Source of the DNA: Jannaschia maritima | GTDB lineage: Bacteria; Pseudomonadota; Alphaproteobacteria; Rhodobacterales; Rhodobacteraceae | DNA: 64,000 nt | Reading direction: 5' to 3' | NCBI RefSeq assembly: GCF_030973515.1 | Contig: NZ_JARGZA010000015.1 | Coordinates: forward strand, 1-64,000 | Part shown: positions 16,384-25,027 of the stretch, in pieces | Numbering within the stretch: position 1 is the first letter of the stretch | Layout of the letters: each line of letters starts with the position of its first letter | Made by a program: the position numbers and the translations under genes | Notes under the pieces: generated by a model | Database searches by the model: none | The model's input: the letters and a program-made list of their open reading frames with translations, nothing else | What the model was told of the DNA's origin: nothing

Positions 16384-16490
16384 CGTCTCGTCCTTCCGTA
16401 TCGGTTGCGTTGCGTATCGCTCGATGGCGATATGCGCCTTCGACCGGCGCCCGACAAACGAGACTTAGCCAGCCTTCAGGTAAGGAAAAC

Positions 16491-17444
16491 TTGTCCGACC
16501 GCCTCCCACCCCTCACCGCCCTCCGCGCCTTCGACGCCGCGGCACGGCATATGTCCTTCCGCGACGCCGCGGCGGAACTGAACGTGACGCCCGCCGCTTT
16601 ATCGTTTCAGATTAAGCAGTTGGAAGAACACTACGGCGCCCCGCTGTTCAATCGCCTGAACCGGCGCATCACCCTGACCGAAGCCGGACAGGCCCTGGCG
16701 CCCGGCACCGCCAACGCCTTCGCCGCCTTGTCCGAAGCCTGGCGCGCCGCCCGCCGCGTGCGGGAATCGGGGATGCTGACGGTCACCGCGGGCCCGGCGA
16801 TCACCGCCCGCTGGCTGGCCCCCCGCCTCTTCGCCTTCGCCCGCGACCACCCGGAGGTCGAGCTTCGCTTCGCGGCGACCCTGCGCATCCTCGACTTCGC
16901 GCGCGACGACATCGACGTGGCCATCCGGTTCGGCCTGCCCGGCCCGGAGGAGGCCAAGCTGCACAAGGCCATGGACATCCGCGAATGGGTCACCCCGATG
17001 ATGACGCCCGCCCTCGCCCGCGACTATCCGACCCCCGACGCCCTGCGGGACGCGCCCCTGATCCATCAGGACGACACGGCGTGGATGCGCCCGCCCGCCG
17101 ACTGGCCCGCCTGGTTCCGCGCCAACGGGGTGACGCCGCCCGCGATGCACGGTCCCCATTTCAGCCAGGCGGACCATGCGATGGACGCGGCGCAGGCGGG
17201 GGCGGGCGTGGTGCTGGGGCGCGGCAGCCTCGCCGACCTGGCGCTGCGGCAGGGCGCCCTCGTGGCGCCGTTCTCCATCGCGCTCGTGCCGAACGCCCAT
17301 TTCCGCGTCCTCTGCCCCGAAGGCGCGCAGGCCCGGCCGGAGGTTCGGGCGTTCCTCGACTGGTTGGCGGAGCAGGTCGCGGCGATGCCGGACCACGCCG
17401 CGGATCACGATCTGATCGACGCGGCGGACGTCCCGGCCCCGTGA
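16491..17444 (+). CDS. LysR-family regulator, GcvA-like
   Basis: A 317-residue LysR-type regulator. The winged helix-turn-helix covers residues 4-65 (LPPLTALRAFDAAARHMSFRDAAAELNVTPAALSFQIKQLEE), a pattern closest to GcvA. The rest is the two-lobed effector-binding domain. The start is TTG at 16491, supported by TAAGGA eight bases upstream and by the typical family N-terminus; longer frames lack similarity. The likely target is the divergent 36-residue gene and itself. GcvA relatives control glycine cleavage or beta-lactamases in some bacteria, but neither is present here. Confidence 0.92.
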   Translation: MSDRLPPLTALRAFDAAARHMSFRDAAAELNVTPAALSFQIKQLEEHYGAPLFNRLNRRITLTEAGQALAPGTANAFAALSEAWRAARRVRESGMLTVTAGPAITARWLAPRLFAFARDHPEVELRFAATLRILDFARDDIDVAIRFGLPGPEEAKLHKAMDIREWVTPMMTPALARDYPTPDALRDAPLIHQDDTAWMRPPADWPAWFRANGVTPPAMHGPHFSQADHAMDAAQAGAGVVLGRGSLADLALRQGALVAPFSIALVPNAHFRVLCPEGAQARPEVRAFLDWLAEQVAAMPDHAADHDLIDAADVPAP

Positions 17445-17474
17445 CGGGCCGGGCGTCCCGTCGTGGGGTCGTCG

Positions 17475-17651
17475 TCAGGCGGTCGCCTGCAGCTCCATCC
17501 GCGCGATCTCCTGCTTGATGGCCAGCTTCCGCTTCTTCAGTTCCGACAAGATCAGCGAATCACCGCCGGGACTCCGCTGCTCGGCTTCCACCTGCCGGGA
17601 CAGACGTTCGTGCTTCTTGCGCAATTCCTGAAGGTGCGAGGTCAACGACAT
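17475..17651 (-). CDS. YdcH/DUF465 family small coiled-coil protein
   Basis: A 58-residue protein with the DUF465 pattern: HLQELRKKHERLSRQVEAE, a Pro-Gly turn, then LILSELKKRKLAIKQEIARM. It should form a helical hairpin. The family is widespread and uncharacterised. The second of two ATGs (17651) is preferred because AAGGAG lies six bases before it, whereas it abuts the first ATG (17657). It stands alone, convergent with the LysR gene. Confidence 0.9.
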   Translation of the reverse strand: MSLTSHLQELRKKHERLSRQVEAEQRSPGGDSLILSELKKRKLAIKQEIARMELQATA

Positions 17652-17781
17652 GGACATCTCCTTGTTGGGTTCGTGCACGATGCGGGTCCAGTGCAGCACG
17701 ACGGAATGCCACCTGTCACCTCTTGAAGATGCCGTTGGGGAACATAGTGCGTCGCATCCTCCGGATCGCGCCGCCGTGGGA

Positions 17782-19239
17782 TCAACCGTGACGGGCGGCG
17801 ACGGTCTTCAGGGTGCCGAAGCCGTACAGCGCCTCGAACCCCTTCTCGCGTCCATGGCCGGACTTGCCGACGCCGCCGAAGGGCAGCTCGACCCCGCCCC
17901 CCGCGCCATAATCGTTGATGAAGACCTGCCCCGCGCGCAGGTCGCGCGCCGTGCGCATCTGCCGCCCCCCGTCGCGCGTCCAGACGCCTGCGACCAGGCC
18001 GTATCCGGTGCCGTTGGCGATGCGCACCGCCTCTGCCTCGTCGTCGAACGGCAACAGGACCTGGACGGGTCCGAAGATTTCCGCCTGCGCGACCTCGTCG
18101 CCCGGTGACACGTCCGCCAGCAGCACGGGCGCCACGTAATGCCCCGCTGCGTCCGTGACGATCGCGCCCCGTGCCACGACCCGCGCCGCACCCGCGCGCC
18201 CGAGGAACCCCTCCACGATCGACTTCTGCTTGCCCGACACCAGCGGACCGACGTCCAGGTCGTCCAGCGCCGGGCCGACGCGCAGGCCGCGATAGCGATC
18301 CGCCATCGCGTCCCGCACCGCGTCGAACACGCCCCGCTGCACCAGGATGCGAGAGGCCGCGGAACAGGTCTGGCCCGCGTTCTGGATGCCCGCGCCCACC
18401 AGGAACGGAAGCGCCAGATCCAGGTCGGCGTCGTCGAACACGATCTGCGGGGACTTGCCGCCCAGTTCCAACGTCACCGGCACGACGTTGCGCGCGGCCG
18501 CGGCCTGCACCGCGGTTCCCGTGACGACCGACCCGGTGAAGCTGACATGGTCGATGTCCGGATGCCCCGCCAGCGCCGCCCCCGCGACGGCGCCCCGCCC
18601 GGGGACGACGTTCAGCACCCCGTCCGGCAGCCCCGCCTCCGCCGCGAGATGCGCGAAGGCCAGGGCCGTCAGGCAGGCGTCCTCCGCGGGCTTCAGGACG
18701 CAGGCGTTGCCCATCGCCAGGGCGGCGCCCACCGACCGCCCGATGATCTGCATCGGATAGTTCCAGGGAACGATGTGTCCCGTCACCCCGTGCGGCTGGC
18801 GCAGCGCATACACGGTATATCCGTCGAGATACGGGATCGTCTGGCCAAGCACCTTGTCCGCCGCCCCGCCATAGAACTCGCAGTACCGCGCCAGGGCCAC
18901 CGCGTCGGCGCGCGCCTGGGTCAGGGGCTTGCCGACGTCGCGGGCCTCCAGCCATGCCAGGTCGTCCACCCGTTCCGCCACCAGGCGGCCCAGGCGCGTC
19001 AGGATGCGACCGCGTTCGACGGCCGGCGTCCGGCCCCAGCCGCCGTCGAAGGCGGCCCGCGCCGCAGCCACCGCGGCGTCGACGTCCGCCGCCGTCCCGT
19101 TCGCGATCGCCGCGAACGCGTCGCCCGTCGACGGGTCCACCACCGGCAGCGTCGCCCGCGCGGCCCGCCATGTTCCCCCGATCAGCATCGTCGTGGGATC
19201 GAACCACGGCGCGCCGCTGTCATTAGCCGGTTTCGTCAT
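17782..19239 (-). CDS. NAD(P)-dependent aldehyde dehydrogenase
   Basis: A 485-residue member of the ALDH superfamily that oxidises an aldehyde to its acid. Motifs: PWNYPMQ (158-164), cofactor segment FTGSVVTG (234-241), general base Glu258 in LELGGKSPQ, and nucleophile Cys292 in GQTCSAASR. The sequence type resembles gamma-aminobutyraldehyde/betaine-aldehyde dehydrogenases, though the substrate is not certain. It overlaps the upstream unknown gene by four bases and is last in a five-gene operon with a peptide/amine-type ABC transporter. That suggests it oxidises an aldehyde derived from the imported compound. Confidence 0.93.
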   Translation of the reverse strand: MTKPANDSGAPWFDPTTMLIGGTWRAARATLPVVDPSTGDAFAAIANGTAADVDAAVAAARAAFDGGWGRTPAVERGRILTRLGRLVAERVDDLAWLEARDVGKPLTQARADAVALARYCEFYGGAADKVLGQTIPYLDGYTVYALRQPHGVTGHIVPWNYPMQIIGRSVGAALAMGNACVLKPAEDACLTALAFAHLAAEAGLPDGVLNVVPGRGAVAGAALAGHPDIDHVSFTGSVVTGTAVQAAAARNVVPVTLELGGKSPQIVFDDADLDLALPFLVGAGIQNAGQTCSAASRILVQRGVFDAVRDAMADRYRGLRVGPALDDLDVGPLVSGKQKSIVEGFLGRAGAARVVARGAIVTDAAGHYVAPVLLADVSPGDEVAQAEIFGPVQVLLPFDDEAEAVRIANGTGYGLVAGVWTRDGGRQMRTARDLRAGQVFINDYGAGGGVELPFGGVGKSGHGREKGFEALYGFGTLKTVAARHG

Positions 19240-19733
19240 CGCTCCCCTCCCTCCTCGTCCGCATCCGTCAGGCGCAGATAGGTCCGGCCCTCGTGCCCGG
19301 TGATCCGCAAGACGGCCCGCGTGCCGGGCACGCAGATCGGATCGTCCTCGAACGCATGGTGTGCATGCGCGGTGTCCAGCGTCTCGCGCCGTCGCAGGCG
19401 GTTCTGCCGCATCCCGTCCGGACCCACCAGCGCCAGCACGAAGGTGGCGTCGTCCACCGGCGCGACGGGGGCCAGGGCGTCGAACAGGGCCGGCGACGGC
19501 AGGTCGCCCGGTCCCAGCAGCGTCACGTCCATATACGGTCCGAAGTGGCAGACATGGCCCTCCCGCGCATCCGGCACCAAGTCGGCGACCCGGATCGGCC
19601 CGTCGAGCGTGGCCAAGACGTCCGGCGCCAGGGCGGGGATCGCCACCGGGTCGCGGTCGGCGCGAAGGACGACGGCGGTCGGGACCGCCACGGCGGCGGC
19701 GGCCGCGATCCCCAGCCAGGCGATCCGCGTCAC
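19236..19733 (-). CDS. Unknown exported protein within the ABC transporter operon
   Basis: About 165 residues. The N-terminus ([23 protein letters not shown]) is a signal peptide or membrane anchor; the rest is soluble with two cysteines (in GHVCHFG and DPICVPG) that could form a disulfide in the periplasm. I do not recognise the family. The start is either GTG 19733, which overlaps the ATPase stop by four bases like the other junctions in this operon, or ATG 19742. It lies between the transporter ATPase and the aldehyde dehydrogenase and is not long enough to be a substrate-binding protein of this class. Confidence 0.7.
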   Translation of the reverse strand: MTRIAWLGIAAAAAVAVPTAVVLRADRDPVAIPALAPDVLATLDGPIRVADLVPDAREGHVCHFGPYMDVTLLGPGDLPSPALFDALAPVAPVDDATFVLALVGPDGMRQNRLRRRETLDTAHAHHAFEDDPICVPGTRAVLRITGHEGRTYLRLTDADEEGGER

Positions 19734-21277
19734 GGGACCCATTCCGCGGGGATGCGCGGGGCGGCGGCGATCAGCGCGCGGGTATAGTCGTGTCGCGGGC
19801 GGGCGAAGACGGCCTCCGTCCCGCCCCGCTCCACGATCCGGCCCGCACGCATGACCAGAACGCGGTCGCAGATGGCGCGCACCACCGTCAGGTCGTGGCT
19901 GATGAACAGATAGGACAGCCCCAGCCGGTCCTGCAGGTCGTCCAGCAGCGCCAGCACGCGGGCGCGCACGCGGACGTCGAGCGCGCTGACCGCCTCGTCC
20001 AGGACCACCACGTCGGGCTCGGTCACCAGCGCGCGGGCGATGGCGATGCGCTGGCGCTGCCCGCCGCTGAACTGGTGGGGATAACGGTCCATCGCATCCC
20101 GTTCGAGGCCCACGGCGTCGAGCGACGCCGCGACGCGGTCGCGCCAGTCGCGCGGGCGGCCCGTCAGGTGGAAGGGTTCGGCCACCAATCGGGCCACGGT
20201 CCAACGGGGGTCGAAGCTGCCATAGGGATCCTGGAACACGACGCTCAGCCGGGCGCGGTCGGCTCGGGTCATCGCGGTGCCGCCGGGGCGCCCGCACAAT
20301 GTGATCGCGCCCCCCTGCACCGGTTCCAGCCCCAGCAGCGCGCGGGTCAGGGTGGACTTGCCGCAACCGGACTCGCCCACCAGTCCCAGGCTCTCGCCCC
20401 GGTGCAGCGTCAGGTCCACGCCGTCCACCGCCGTCAGCGCGCCATAGCGGCGGATGACGTCGCGCGCGGTCAGGACGGGCTCGTCCCGGGGCACCGCGCG
20501 CGGGGCGCGGGGCGCGGGGCGGGACGCGGCCAGAAGGTCGCGGGTATAGGGATGCGCCGCCGTCCGGAACACGTCCGGCGCCGGACCGGCCTCCACGATC
20601 GCGCCGTCCTTCATGACCGCCACGTCGTCGGCCATGCCCGCGACCACGCCCAGGTCGTGCGTGATCAGCAAAAGCGCCATGCCCTCGTCCGCGACGAGGC
20701 CGCGCAGCAGGTCGAGGATGGTGGCCTGCGTGGTGACGTCCAGCGCGGTGGTGGGTTCGTCGGCGATCAGCAGACGGGGGCGGCGCGCGATGGCCATGGC
20801 GATGCAGACCCGCTGCCGCTGTCCGCCCGACAATTCGTGCGGATAGCGGTCGAGTGGCACGCGCGACAGGCCGACCCGGTCCAGGCGGTCGCGGGCGACC
20901 GCGTTCGCGTCCGCCCGCGGGGTGCCGCGCAGGCGAAGGCCCTCCGCCACCTGCGCGCCGATCGTGTGGACAGGGTTCAGCGCGGTGGTGGGCTCCTGGA
21001 AGATCATCCCGATCTCGGCGCCCCGGACGTCCAGCCAGCCCCGCTCCGACAGGGCAGTCAGGTCGCGCGGGCCCGCGGTGATCGTGCCGGTCGCGGCCGC
21101 CCCGCGGGGCAGCAGCCCCATGCAGGCCAGCGCCGTCATCGACTTGCCGGACCCGGACTCGCCCACCAGCCCCAGGATGCGCCCCTGGGGCAGGGCGAAG
21201 GACACGCCCCTCAGGATGGGCGTGCCGTGGATCGCGACCGACAGGTCGCGCGCGGCTAGGGACCAGGCCGCCGTCAC
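19730..21277 (-). CDS. Fused two-domain ABC transporter ATPase (DppD-DppF type)
   Basis: A 515-residue protein that joins the two ATPases of a dipeptide/nickel-type importer. Domain 1 has Walker A GESGSGKS (38-45), signature LSGGQRQR and Walker B LLIADEP. Domain 2 repeats the set with [16 protein letters not shown] and VVVLDEA. Each is followed by the H-loop His (ITHD and ISHD). The HPYTRDLL and RHDYTRALI segments are typical of the oligopeptide ATPase C-termini. The GTG start overlaps the permease stop by four bases. It powers the two permeases encoded just upstream. Confidence 0.95.
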   Translation of the reverse strand: MTAAWSLAARDLSVAIHGTPILRGVSFALPQGRILGLVGESGSGKSMTALACMGLLPRGAAATGTITAGPRDLTALSERGWLDVRGAEIGMIFQEPTTALNPVHTIGAQVAEGLRLRGTPRADANAVARDRLDRVGLSRVPLDRYPHELSGGQRQRVCIAMAIARRPRLLIADEPTTALDVTTQATILDLLRGLVADEGMALLLITHDLGVVAGMADDVAVMKDGAIVEAGPAPDVFRTAAHPYTRDLLAASRPAPRAPRAVPRDEPVLTARDVIRRYGALTAVDGVDLTLHRGESLGLVGESGCGKSTLTRALLGLEPVQGGAITLCGRPGGTAMTRADRARLSVVFQDPYGSFDPRWTVARLVAEPFHLTGRPRDWRDRVAASLDAVGLERDAMDRYPHQFSGGQRQRIAIARALVTEPDVVVLDEAVSALDVRVRARVLALLDDLQDRLGLSYLFISHDLTVVRAICDRVLVMRAGRIVERGGTEAVFARPRHDYTRALIAAAPRIPAEWVP

Positions 21278-22089
21278 GCCCGGGCGCGCCGCAGCCTGGG
21301 GTCCAGCCAGTCCCGCAGCCCGTCGCCCAGCAGGTTCAGCCCCAGAACCGTCACGACGATCGCCAGCCCCGGCAGGATCGCCAGGCGCGGCGCGGAATAG
21401 ATCATGGTCTGGCTGTCCGCCAGCATCCGGCCCCAGGACGGCACCGGCGGCTGCGCGCCCAGCCCGACATAGGACAGCGCCGCCTCCGCCAGGATGCCCA
21501 GGCTGAACTGGATGGTGGCCTGCACGATCAGCAGGGACGCCACGTTGGGCAGGATGTGCTGCGCCGAGATCAGGAACGCCCCCTTTCCCGCCACCCGCGC
21601 CGCCATGACGTAGTCCAGCGTCCACAGGGGCAGCGCCCCGCCCCGGGCCACGCGGGCGAAGACGGGCACGTTGAAGATGCCGATGGCGATGATGGCGTTC
21701 ACCGCGCCGGGGCCGAACACGGCGGTGATCAGGATCGCGATGACCAGGGACGGGAAGGCGAAGATCAGGTCGTTGCCGCGCATGATGACCTCGTCCAGCC
21801 AGCCGCCGCGATGCGCCGCCGCCCACAGGCCCAGGGGCACGCCCAGAAGGGTGCCGATGCCCACGGCCACCAGGGCCACCGCGATGGAGGTCCGCGCGCC
21901 CGCCATCAGCATCGACGCCATGTCGCGACCCAGATGGTCGGTGCCCAGCCAATGCGTCCCCGAGGGCGTCGCCATGCGTGCGGCCACGTCCAGCGACGTC
22001 ACGTCGTGCGGCGTCCAGATCAGCGACAGCAGCGCGGCCGCGGCGACGGCGGCGGTCACCAGCGCGCCTGCGCCCAGCGCGGCCCTCAT
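21274..22089 (-). CDS. ABC transporter permease, DppC type
   Basis: A 271-residue inner-membrane subunit with about six helices. GTDHLGRDMASMLMAGARTS near residues 50-70 is the conserved DppC/OppC entry motif. The EAA loop (AARVAGKGAFLISAQHILPN) is where the ATPase docks. Its ATG overlaps the upstream permease stop (ATGA) and its stop overlaps the ATPase GTG. It forms the channel with the DppB-type partner for import of a peptide, amine or similar solute. Confidence 0.94.
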   Translation of the reverse strand: MRAALGAGALVTAAVAAAALLSLIWTPHDVTSLDVAARMATPSGTHWLGTDHLGRDMASMLMAGARTSIAVALVAVGIGTLLGVPLGLWAAAHRGGWLDEVIMRGNDLIFAFPSLVIAILITAVFGPGAVNAIIAIGIFNVPVFARVARGGALPLWTLDYVMAARVAGKGAFLISAQHILPNVASLLIVQATIQFSLGILAEAALSYVGLGAQPPVPSWGRMLADSQTMIYSAPRLAILPGLAIVVTVLGLNLLGDGLRDWLDPRLRRARA

Positions 22090-23027
22090 GGGCGCCGCAG
22101 CCGGGGATCGGCCAGGACATAGGCCAGCTCGACCAGGAAGGTGACGCAGATCACCGCGGCCACCAGAAGCATCGTCACCGACTGGACCACGATCAGGTCG
22201 CGCTGCGTGATGCCCTGGAAGATCAGGCGTCCCAGCCCCGGCAGGTAGAACACGTTCTCGATGATGATGGCCCCCGCCAGAAGGAAGCTGAACTGCAGCC
22301 CCAGGATGGTCAGGACGGGGATCAGGGCGTTGCGCAGGGCATGGCGCAGGACGGTCGCGCGCCGGGACAGCCCCTTCGCGCGCGCCGTGCGGACGTAGTC
22401 CTGGTCCAGCGCGTCGATCAGGGCGGACCGCAGGACGCGAGCCAGGATCGACGCCTGCGGCAGGGCCAGCGCCACCGCGGGCAGGGTCAGCGCCACGATC
22501 GCGGCCAGGGGGTCGTCCCAGCCGGGGAACCCGCCCGCGGGCATCAGGCGCCACGTCACCGCGAAGACCAGGACCAGCAGCATCGCGAACCAGAAGTTGG
22601 GGATCGCCACGCCCAGCTGCGTGGCCGCCATCGTGCCCCAATCCGCCGGGCCGCCCCGGTCCGACGCCGCCAGCAGCCCCGCCGGCAGGGCCACCGCCAC
22701 CGACAGGCCCAGCGCATAGAGCGCCAGCGGAGCGCTGATCCAGATCCGGTCCGCCACCAAGTCGGCCACGGGCACGCGGTACGTATAGGACGTGCCGAGA
22801 TCCCCCGTCAGCATCCCCCCCGCCCAGGCCAGGTAGCGGTCCGCCAGCGACCCGTCCAACCCCAGTTCGGCGCGCAGGGCGGCCACGGTGTCGGGTTGCG
22901 CGTTCAACCCCAGCATGAAGGCCGCCGGATCCCCCGGCACGGCCTGCAGCAGGACGAAGATCACCACGCTCGCCACCCCCAGCGACAGGGCGAGGGACAC
23001 GGCCCGTGTGAACAGCGCGCGCAGCAT
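22086..23027 (-). CDS. ABC transporter permease, DppB type
   Basis: A 313-residue inner-membrane subunit. QAVPGDPAAFMLG near residue 28-40 and GDLGTSYTYRVPV near 75-87 are DppB/OppB hallmarks. The EAA loop reads TARAKGLSRRATVLRHALRNALIP. It is the first gene of the operon; no gene for a periplasmic substrate-binding protein lies beside it, which is unusual for this importer class. The ATG at 23027 is 268 bases from the divergent ETF-QO gene, and that interval should contain both promoters. Confidence 0.94.
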   Translation of the reverse strand: MLRALFTRAVSLALSLGVASVVIFVLLQAVPGDPAAFMLGLNAQPDTVAALRAELGLDGSLADRYLAWAGGMLTGDLGTSYTYRVPVADLVADRIWISAPLALYALGLSVAVALPAGLLAASDRGGPADWGTMAATQLGVAIPNFWFAMLLVLVFAVTWRLMPAGGFPGWDDPLAAIVALTLPAVALALPQASILARVLRSALIDALDQDYVRTARAKGLSRRATVLRHALRNALIPVLTILGLQFSFLLAGAIIIENVFYLPGLGRLIFQGITQRDLIVVQSVTMLLVAAVICVTFLVELAYVLADPRLRRP

Positions 23028-23294
23028 GGCGCGACGCTAGACGCTGCGACGACGGGGGGAAAGCGGTCACGGAACGGTGCCCGAAGCGTCATCGCCCCGT
23101 TACGGGCCGGGCGCAGGACGACCCCATCGCTTGAAGGCATTTCACCAGTGCAGGGACCTCGGCCTTCCCCGCCGGGGTCCCCATTTGCCCGTCTCGACGG
23201 CGCGACACAACGCTGCGTCCCCGTTGATTCCCCGCCCGGCGCTGCCCATACCCCTTCCCGAACGCGAGGATACCCTGCTTTGGGAGAGGACCGG

Positions 23295-24953
23295 ATGACC
23301 GACGCCGCAGACGCCATCGAACGCGAAGCCATGGAATACGACGTGGTGATCGTCGGCGCCGGGCCCGCGGGCCTGTCCGCCGCGATCCGCCTGAAGCAGC
23401 TGGACGCCGACCGGTCCGTCGTCGTGCTCGAAAAGGGGTCGGAGGTCGGCGCCCACATCCTGTCGGGCGCGGTGCTGGACCCCGTGGGGCTGGACGCGCT
23501 GATCCCCGACTGGCGCGACCGCGGCGCCCCCCTCGACGTGCCCGTCACGTCCGACAGCTTCTACGTGCTGGGCGAGGAAGGGCGCGTCCGCGTGCCCAAC
23601 GCCGTGATGCCGCCCCTGATGTCGAACCACGGCAACTACGTCGTCTCGATGGGCAACGTGTGCCGCTGGCTGGCCGAGCAGGCGGAGGGACTGGGGGTGG
23701 AGGTGTTCCCCGGCATGGCCGCGTCCCAGCTGGTCTTCGACGACGGGGGCCGCGTGAAGGGCGTCGTCGCGGGCGAGTTCGGGCGCGAGGCGGACGGCTC
23801 GATCGGCGCCGGCTACGAGCCGGGGATGGAGCTGCACGGCCGCTACGTCATGCTGGGCGAAGGCGTGCGCGGGTCCCTGTCCAAGCAGGTGATCGACCGC
23901 TTCGACTTGGCCGCGGACGCCGAGCCGCAGAAATACGGCATCGGCATGAAGGAGCTGTGGGAGGTCGACCCCGCCAAGCACGTGCCCGGCAAGGTCCTGC
24001 ACACGATGGGCTGGCCCCTGGGCAGCAACGCGGGCGGGGGGTCATTCGTGTACCACCTAAACGACAACCAGGTCTATGTCGGGTTCGTCGTCCACCTGAA
24101 CTACAAGAACCCCTACGTGAACCCCTACCTGTCCTTCCAGCAATTCAAGCACCATCCGATGATGGCCGAGCTGCTGGAGGGGGGCAAGCGCGTGTCCTAC
24201 GGCGCGCGGGCCATCACCGAAGGCGGCTGGCAGTCGTTGCCCAGGACCGCGTTCCCCGGCGGGGTGCTGCTGGGCTGCGCGGCCGGCATGGTTAACGTCC
24301 CCCGCATCAAGGGCAACCACAACGCCATGCTGTCGGGCAAGGCCGCCGCGGAAACGGCGCACGCGGCCCTGGAAGAAGGGCGCGGCAGCGACACGCTGAC
24401 CGAATACGACCGCGAGGTGCGCGAAGGACCGATCGGCAAGGACCTGAAGGCCGTGCGCAACGTCAAGCCGCTCTGGTCGAACTACGGCCTGACGGCGTCC
24501 CTGACGGTGGGCGGCGCGTCGATGTGGATGAACAACATCTTCGGCTGGTCCCCGTTCACGAACGCCCACGGCAAGTCGGACGCGGACTCGACCGAACCGG
24601 CGAAGGACCACAAGGTCATCGAATACCCCAAGCCCGACGGCGTGCTGTCCTTCGACCGGCTGACCAACGTGGCCTATTCCTTCACCAACCACGAGGAATC
24701 GCAGCCCGCGCATCTGAAGCTGCGCGACCCGGACAAGCCGGTGGAGGTGGACCTGAAGATCTATGCCGGCCCGTCCGCGCGGTACTGTCCGGCCGGCGTG
24801 TACGAATTCGTGGGCGAAGGCGACGACGCGCGCTTCGTCATCAACTTCCAGAACTGCGTCCACTGCAAGACCTGCGACATCAAGGACCCGGCCCAGAACA
24901 TCGTCTGGACCACGCCGCAGGGGGGCGACGGGCCGAACTACCCGAACATGTGA
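23295..24953 (+). CDS. Electron transfer flavoprotein-ubiquinone oxidoreductase
   Basis: ETF-QO passes electrons from acyl-CoA and other dehydrogenases, through ETF, to ubiquinone at the inner membrane. The 552-residue protein has the FAD motif DVVIVGAGPAGLSAA (about 15-29), the quinone/membrane region in the middle, and a C-terminal [4Fe-4S] site with Cys498 (YCPAG) and Cys521, Cys524 and Cys527 (NCVHCKTCDIKDP). The ATG at 23295 has GGAGAGGA upstream; the much longer open frame before it is non-coding. With complex I in this window it is a second entry to the quinone pool. Confidence 0.97.
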   Translation: MTDAADAIEREAMEYDVVIVGAGPAGLSAAIRLKQLDADRSVVVLEKGSEVGAHILSGAVLDPVGLDALIPDWRDRGAPLDVPVTSDSFYVLGEEGRVRVPNAVMPPLMSNHGNYVVSMGNVCRWLAEQAEGLGVEVFPGMAASQLVFDDGGRVKGVVAGEFGREADGSIGAGYEPGMELHGRYVMLGEGVRGSLSKQVIDRFDLAADAEPQKYGIGMKELWEVDPAKHVPGKVLHTMGWPLGSNAGGGSFVYHLNDNQVYVGFVVHLNYKNPYVNPYLSFQQFKHHPMMAELLEGGKRVSYGARAITEGGWQSLPRTAFPGGVLLGCAAGMVNVPRIKGNHNAMLSGKAAAETAHAALEEGRGSDTLTEYDREVREGPIGKDLKAVRNVKPLWSNYGLTASLTVGGASMWMNNIFGWSPFTNAHGKSDADSTEPAKDHKVIEYPKPDGVLSFDRLTNVAYSFTNHEESQPAHLKLRDPDKPVEVDLKIYAGPSARYCPAGVYEFVGEGDDARFVINFQNCVHCKTCDIKDPAQNIVWTTPQGGDGPNYPNM

Positions 24954-25027
24954 CGCCGCCCCGCGTTGCATCCCCCCCGCCCGGGCCATAGCGTCCGGGC
25001 CGACATCCCCTGACCGGACGACGTGAC

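Noticed and set aside
15936-16457. A longer antitoxin with about 80 extra N-terminal residues
   Set aside because: The extension crosses the strong ribosome site before ATG 16217 and overlaps the 36-residue gene; the RHH fold begins at 16217.
21978-23294. Long in-frame extension upstream of the ETF-QO start
   Set aside because: The added residues are His/Arg/Gln-rich translation of the antisense strand of the permease gene; the ETF-QO family begins near 23295, where a ribosome site lies.
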